A stretch of 25,888 nt of DNA, taken from the NCBI GenBank assembly GCA_036525295.1, contig DATDAQ010000110.1, positions 1-25,888 on the forward strand, written 5' to 3'. The notes under the pieces are model-generated. The model saw only the letters and a program-made list of their open reading frames with translations. It was not told where the DNA came from and did not search any database. The position numbers and the translations under genes are program-made. The stretch's first letter is position 1; each line of letters begins with the position of its first letter. Source of the stretch: VRUE01 sp036525295. GTDB lineage: Bacteria; Actinomycetota; Thermoleophilia; Solirubrobacterales; 70-9. Shown here piece after piece: positions 22,243 through 25,888 of the stretch.

Positions 22243-23201
22243 TGGGCGCCTTCGTGCTCAGGCGCCTGGCCGGCATGGCGGCGGTGCTGTTCGCCGTCTC
22301 GGTGCTGACCTTTCTGATCTTCAACGTAATCCCCAACTCCGACCCGGCGCAGCGCATGGCCGGCAAGAGCCCCACCCCGCAACTGGTCGCCAGCATCACC
22401 GAGGAATGGGGCTTCGACGACTCCCTGCCCCAGCAGTACCTGACGATGATGGGGAAGATCTTCAGCGGCGACGTGATCTCCTACCAGGGGCAGGAAGACG
22501 TCGACAACCGCATCGTCGAAGGCATCCCCGCCACCTTCTCCCTCTGCATCGGGGCCGCCGTGATTTGGATGTTCTTCGGGATCCTGTTCGGCTACCTCTC
22601 GGCGGTGCGGGCCGGGGGCCTGCTCGACAAGACGCTGACCATTGCCGCCGTCGCCGGCATCTCCGTCCCGGTCTTCTGGCTCGCCGCCGTCCTGCTCAAC
22701 TACCTCGCTTACGAGACCGGCCTCTTCCCCGCCCAGGGCTACGTCAAGCTGACCGAGGACCCGATCGACTGGGCCTACCACCTGATCCTGCCCTGGATCA
22801 CGGTCGCGGTCACCCTGGTCGGCCTCTACAGCCGCGTGCTGCGCTCCAACATGCTCGACGCGATGGGCGAGGACTACGTGCGCACGGCCCGGGCCAAGGG
22901 GCTCCGCGAGCGACAGGTGATGAGCCGCCACGTGCTGCGCAACTCTCTGATCGGAATCGTCACCCTCTTCGGTCTCGATTTCGGCGCCCTGATCGGCGGC
23001 TCGGCGATCCTCACCGAAGCGATCTTCAACCTCAACGGCGTCGGCCTGTATCTCTACGAATCGATCGAAAACCTCGACCTGCCGCCGATCATGGCGATCG
23101 TCCTCTTCGGTGCCTTCTTCGTCGTCCTCTTCAACGCCCTGGTCGACATCGCCTACGCCTATCTCGACCCGCGGGTCAAGCTGGGAACGGAGGCCCAATG
23201 A
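22242..23201 (+). CDS. Peptide ABC importer permease, OppB-like
   Basis: A 319-residue permease with the OppB N-terminus (FVLRRLAGMAAVLFAVSVLTF), a periplasmic loop containing PQLVASITEEWGFDDSLPQQYL, then five further helices. The coupling loop is DYVRTARAKGLRERQVMSRH and is followed by HVLRNSLIGIVTLFG, both classic for DppB/OppB. ATG at 22242 overlaps the upstream stop by one base (TGATG), giving tight translational coupling; the longer open frame upstream is a shadow of the OppC gene. A strong hairpin starts one base after its stop and precedes the ATPase gene. Confidence 0.94.
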   Translation: MGAFVLRRLAGMAAVLFAVSVLTFLIFNVIPNSDPAQRMAGKSPTPQLVASITEEWGFDDSLPQQYLTMMGKIFSGDVISYQGQEDVDNRIVEGIPATFSLCIGAAVIWMFFGILFGYLSAVRAGGLLDKTLTIAAVAGISVPVFWLAAVLLNYLAYETGLFPAQGYVKLTEDPIDWAYHLILPWITVAVTLVGLYSRVLRSNMLDAMGEDYVRTARAKGLRERQVMSRHVLRNSLIGIVTLFGLDFGALIGGSAILTEAIFNLNGVGLYLYESIENLDLPPIMAIVLFGAFFVVLFNALVDIAYAYLDPRVKLGTEAQ

Positions 23202-23202
23202 G

Positions 23203-23251
23203 CTTCCGGTGTGCCTTATGCCACCTATGCCCACATAAAGCGCACCGGAAG
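23203..23251 (+). repeat. Intercistronic hairpin inside the importer operon
   Basis: Arms 23203-23220 and 23234-23251 pair at 16 of 18 positions (the two exceptions can be G-U in RNA) with a 13-base loop. The 3' arm ends in CCGGAAG, and the GGAAGG over its end (23247-23252) is the only Shine-Dalgarno-like sequence before the ATG at 23260, so folding may hide it. It is not the same sequence as the repeats at 2815-4709. Confidence 0.75.
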
Positions 23252-23259
23252 GGTGGGCG

Positions 23260-24918
23260 ATGAGCGGGCGGGCAGAGCCGCTGCTCAGCGTGCGGGACCT
23301 GCGGGTCGGCTTCGCCACCGAGGGCGGCCTCGTGCAGGCCGCCGACGGCGTCTCCTTCGACCTCGCCCCCGGCGAGGTGCTGGCGATCGTCGGCGAGTCG
23401 GGCTCGGGCAAGAGCGTCACCGCGCAGACGATCGTCGGCCTCACCCGCTCGCACAACGCCCGGATCGAGGGCACGGTACGGCTCGGCGACGCTGACCTGA
23501 TCACGGCGAACGACGACGAGCTGCAGCGGGTTCGCGGCGAGCGCATCGGGATGGTCTTCCAGGACCCGATGACCTCCTTCAACCCGGTCTACCGGATTGG
23601 CGCCCAGATCGCCGAGGCAATCAGGGCACACCGCCCCGCGGTCGGCAGGGGCGAGGCGCGCGAGCAGGCGATCGCGCTGCTCGACTCGGTCGGCATCCCG
23701 GAGGCGGCGCGGCGCGTGGACGACTACCCCCATCAGTTCTCCGGCGGCATGCGCCAGCGGGCGATGATCGCGATGGCGCTGGCCCTGGAGCCCGAAGTGC
23801 TGATCGCCGACGAGCCGACGACGGCGCTCGACGTCACCGTGCAGGCGCAGATCCTCGCCCTGCTCGAGCGAATCAACCGCGAACGGGGGCTGGCGACGAT
23901 CCTGATCACCCACGACCTCGGAGTCGTCGCCGAGGTCGCCGACAGGGTGCTCGTCATGCACGAGGGGCGGATCGTCGAGCGTGGCTCGCTCGACGAGGTC
24001 TTCTACTCGGCCAAGGACCCCTACACGCGCCGCCTGCTCGATGCGGTGGTGCGGATCGACGGCGCCCCGCCGCTTCGCGCGGCGCGCACGAGCGAGCCGC
24101 TGCTCGAGGTCACCGACCTGGTCAAGCACTACCCGGTGCGGCGCGGGCTCCTGCGGCGCGAGGTCGACCAGGTGCGCGCGGTCGACGGCGTCGGCTTCAC
24201 CCTGCGCCAGGGCGAAACGCTGGGCCTGGTCGGGGAGTCCGGCTGCGGCAAGTCGACGCTCTGCCGTGCCGCCCTGCAGCTGATCGAGCCGACCTCGGGC
24301 TCGGTCCGCTTCGAGGGCCGCGAGATCGCCGGCCTCTCACGGCGCGAGATGCGACCACTGCGGCGCGAGATGCAGATCGTCTTCCAGGACCCCTACGCCT
24401 CGCTCAATCCGCGCAAGCGGGTCGGCCAGATCGTCGGCGACCCGCTGAGGCTCCACGGCGTGAGCGGCGGCGAGGCGCGGCGGCGGGTGCTCGAGCTGCT
24501 GAAGCGGGTCGGCCTCTCCGCTGAGCACTACGACCGCTACCCGCACGAGTTCTCCGGCGGGCAGCGGCAGCGGATCGGGATCGCGCGGGCGCTGGCGCTG
24601 CGCCCGAAGCTGATCGTCGCCGACGAGCCGGTCTCCGCCCTCGACGTCTCGATCCGGGCGCAGATCCTCGACCTGCTCGCCGAGCTGCAGGAGGACTTCG
24701 GCCTCACCTACCTCTTCGTCGCCCACGACATCGGCGTCGTCCGCCACGTCTCCGACCGGATCGCGGTGATGAACGCAGGGAAGATCGTCGAGGAGGGCCC
24801 CGCCGACCAGGTCTGCGAGCGGCCCTCGGACCCCTTCACCCAGAAGCTTCTCGCCGCAGTGCCGATCCCCGACCCGCACGAGGCGCGGGCACGTCGGCAA
24901 ACTGTCGGGTCAGGTTGA
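23260..24918 (+). CDS. Fused OppD-OppF peptide importer ATPase
   Basis: A 552-residue protein with two complete ABC ATPase halves. First half: Walker A GESGSGKS (45-52), FQDPMTSFNP, signature FSGGMRQR and Walker B LIADEPTTALDVT. A linker near residue 270 leads to the second half: Walker A GESGCGKS, FQDPYASLNPRKRVG, signature FSGGQRQR and LIVADEPVSALDVS. Both have intact H-loops (ITHDLG, VAHDIG). It replaces the separate OppD and OppF of most systems, like E. coli YejF or GsiA, and energises uptake through the two permeases upstream. The 58-base gap before it holds a strong hairpin. The DNA ligase gene overlaps its stop by 4 bases (TTGA). Confidence 0.95.
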   Translation: MSGRAEPLLSVRDLRVGFATEGGLVQAADGVSFDLAPGEVLAIVGESGSGKSVTAQTIVGLTRSHNARIEGTVRLGDADLITANDDELQRVRGERIGMVFQDPMTSFNPVYRIGAQIAEAIRAHRPAVGRGEAREQAIALLDSVGIPEAARRVDDYPHQFSGGMRQRAMIAMALALEPEVLIADEPTTALDVTVQAQILALLERINRERGLATILITHDLGVVAEVADRVLVMHEGRIVERGSLDEVFYSAKDPYTRRLLDAVVRIDGAPPLRAARTSEPLLEVTDLVKHYPVRRGLLRREVDQVRAVDGVGFTLRQGETLGLVGESGCGKSTLCRAALQLIEPTSGSVRFEGREIAGLSRREMRPLRREMQIVFQDPYASLNPRKRVGQIVGDPLRLHGVSGGEARRRVLELLKRVGLSAEHYDRYPHEFSGGQRQRIGIARALALRPKLIVADEPVSALDVSIRAQILDLLAELQEDFGLTYLFVAHDIGVVRHVSDRIAVMNAGKIVEEGPADQVCERPSDPFTQKLLAAVPIPDPHEARARRQTVGSG

Positions 24919-25862
24919 CCCTTCCGCTCGCCCCGCCGATCAAACCGCAGCTTGCGCTGACCCGCAAAGAGCTCCCGCTGGGCGAGGAGTGGGCCTACGA
25001 GCAGAAGCTCGACGGCTTCCGCGCGATCGTCTTCGTCGACGGCGACGAGGCGTACATCCAGTCGCGCGGTGGCAAAGCGCTGTCGCGCTACTTCCCCGAG
25101 CTGAGCTTCCCGGCCGGCCGCTACGTGCTCGACGGCGAGCTGGTGATCCGAGATGCCGAGGGCAACCTCGAGTTCGACGCGCTGCAGAGCCGCATCCACC
25201 CGGCGGAGTCGCGGATAACCCTGCTGTCGAAGGAGATCCCGGCCGGCTACGTCGCCTTCGACCTCCTGGCCGAGGGCGACGAGTCGCTGCTGGAGACGCC
25301 CTTCGGGGAGCGGCGCGAGCGGCTGGACGCGCTGGCCGCGCGCACCGGGATCGAGGTCAGCACCCTCAGCGCCGACCCGGAGCAGGCGGAGGAGTGGCTG
25401 CGACGGACCGAGGGGACGATGGCGAAGCAGCTCGACGCCCCCTACGTGCAGGGGAAGCGCAAAGGCATGGCCAAGGTCAAGCGCGAGCGCGAGATCGACT
25501 GCGTCGTCATGGGCTGGCGCCCGGGCAAGGAGGAGGGAACGGTCGGCTCCCTGATCCTCGGCCTCTACGACGGCGAGGAGCTGCGCTCGGTCGGCCACAT
25601 CTCCGGCTTCAGCGCGGACGCCAAACGCGGCCTGCGCTCATTGCTCGAACCGCTGGAGACGGGCGACAGCGGCACCGCCGAGCCGAGCCGCTGGACCGGA
25701 GGGCGCGACCTCGAGTGGGTAGCCATCCGCCCCGAGCTTGTGATCGAAGTCGGCTACGACCACGCCGCGGCGGGACGCATCCGCCATGGCGCGCGGTTCC
25801 GGCGGTTCCGCGACGACAAAGACCCGCGGGAGTGCACCTTCGATTCGCTCGATCAGGGGTAG
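24915..25862 (+). CDS. ATP-dependent DNA ligase, LigC/LigD-ligase type
   Basis: A 315-residue ligase with adenylation and OB domains only. Motif I is EQKLDGFRA with Lys31 as the AMP-bearing residue, motif III LDGELVI, motif IV YVAFDLL, motif V EGTMAKQ and KGMAKVKRER, and a C-terminal OB fold with CVVMGWRPGKEEGTVGSLILGLYD. It seals nicks with ATP and probably serves repair, as do LigC or the ligase part of LigD; no Ku, polymerase or nuclease domain is present here. TTG at 24915 is used, overlapping the upstream stop (TTGA). Its place at the end of a peptide importer operon looks accidental functionally, but ties its translation to that operon. A short hairpin follows the stop. Confidence 0.93.
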   Translation: MTLPLAPPIKPQLALTRKELPLGEEWAYEQKLDGFRAIVFVDGDEAYIQSRGGKALSRYFPELSFPAGRYVLDGELVIRDAEGNLEFDALQSRIHPAESRITLLSKEIPAGYVAFDLLAEGDESLLETPFGERRERLDALAARTGIEVSTLSADPEQAEEWLRRTEGTMAKQLDAPYVQGKRKGMAKVKREREIDCVVMGWRPGKEEGTVGSLILGLYDGEELRSVGHISGFSADAKRGLRSLLEPLETGDSGTAEPSRWTGGRDLEWVAIRPELVIEVGYDHAAAGRIRHGARFRRFRDDKDPRECTFDSLDQG

Positions 25863-25878
25863 GAGGGCGGGAGCCCTC
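25863..25878 (+). terminator. Possible terminator after the ligase gene
   Basis: GAGGGC (25863-25868) and GCCCTC (25873-25878) form a 6-bp GC stem with a GGGA loop directly after the TAG. No T tract follows and the window ends 10 bases later, so this is only a candidate. Confidence 0.4.
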
Positions 25879-25888
25879 TCGCCGTCCA

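Noticed and set aside
19848..23582. Long minus-strand frames opposite the importer genes
   Set aside because: All motifs of the importer proteins are on the plus strand; the minus frames have mirror-type composition and no motifs.
1..25888. CRISPR array, rRNA genes, insertion-sequence transposase
   Set aside because: No regular repeat-spacer pattern, no rRNA signatures and no transposase motifs were seen.

Overview
The window is very GC-rich, densely coded bacterial DNA with frequent GTG and TTG starts, -10-like boxes of the type TAGGCT/TAGGAT lying 6-7 bases before start codons, and few Shine-Dalgarno sites. Protein flavour and base composition suggest an actinobacterium of the Thermoleophilia kind (Solirubrobacterales/Gaiellales-like). 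That placement is inference; there is no rRNA to prove it. A distinctive point is a full-length large SRP RNA with an Alu domain, of the Bacillus type, instead of the short SRP RNA of streptomycetes and mycobacteria. The window starts inside a gene, and its first 83 bases form a long hairpin, which may mark a contig edge.

Layout. 1-939: 3' part of a polytopic, GT39-like membrane protein. 1013-2782: an unknown membrane protein converging on acetolactate decarboxylase (budA), with both stop codons inside one perfect palindrome. 2912-4590: a NodI/DrrA-like ATPase and NodJ-like ABC-2 permease, translationally coupled. 4598-4989: two palindromic repeats and the SRP RNA gene (minus strand), whose promoter overlaps that of a Kef-type cation/proton antiporter (5033-6247). 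6286-6357: tRNA-Val(CAC). 6406-12468: the accessory part, a 1243-residue Type IIG-like restriction-methylation enzyme converging on a 761-residue protein with DUF262, an HNH (GmrD/DUF1524-like) domain and a PLD-like C-terminus. 12492-17745: a VOC protein, a small unknown, a Vps62-like protein, an ArfB-like rescue factor, pterin carbinolamine dehydratase, a zinc alcohol dehydrogenase and a membrane HD-GYP protein. 17746-18199: a structured intergenic region with a minus-strand terminator and a possible operator. 18212-25862: an MFS exporter followed by a peptide ABC importer (lipoprotein, OppC-like, OppB-like, fused OppD-OppF) and an ATP-dependent DNA ligase coupled to its end.

How it works together. 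Most genes are housekeeping or transport. The best candidate for an undescribed system is the two-gene module beside tRNA-Val: a self-contained methyltransferase-nuclease facing a modification-sensing type nuclease (DUF262+HNH) with an extra PLD-like domain. A second theme is expression architecture: the SRP RNA 5' end gives an internal ruler (7 bases after the -10 box), and the same 6-7 base distance to start codons at about seven genes points to widespread leaderless transcription. A third is a set of palindromic repeats with compensatory stem changes between genes.
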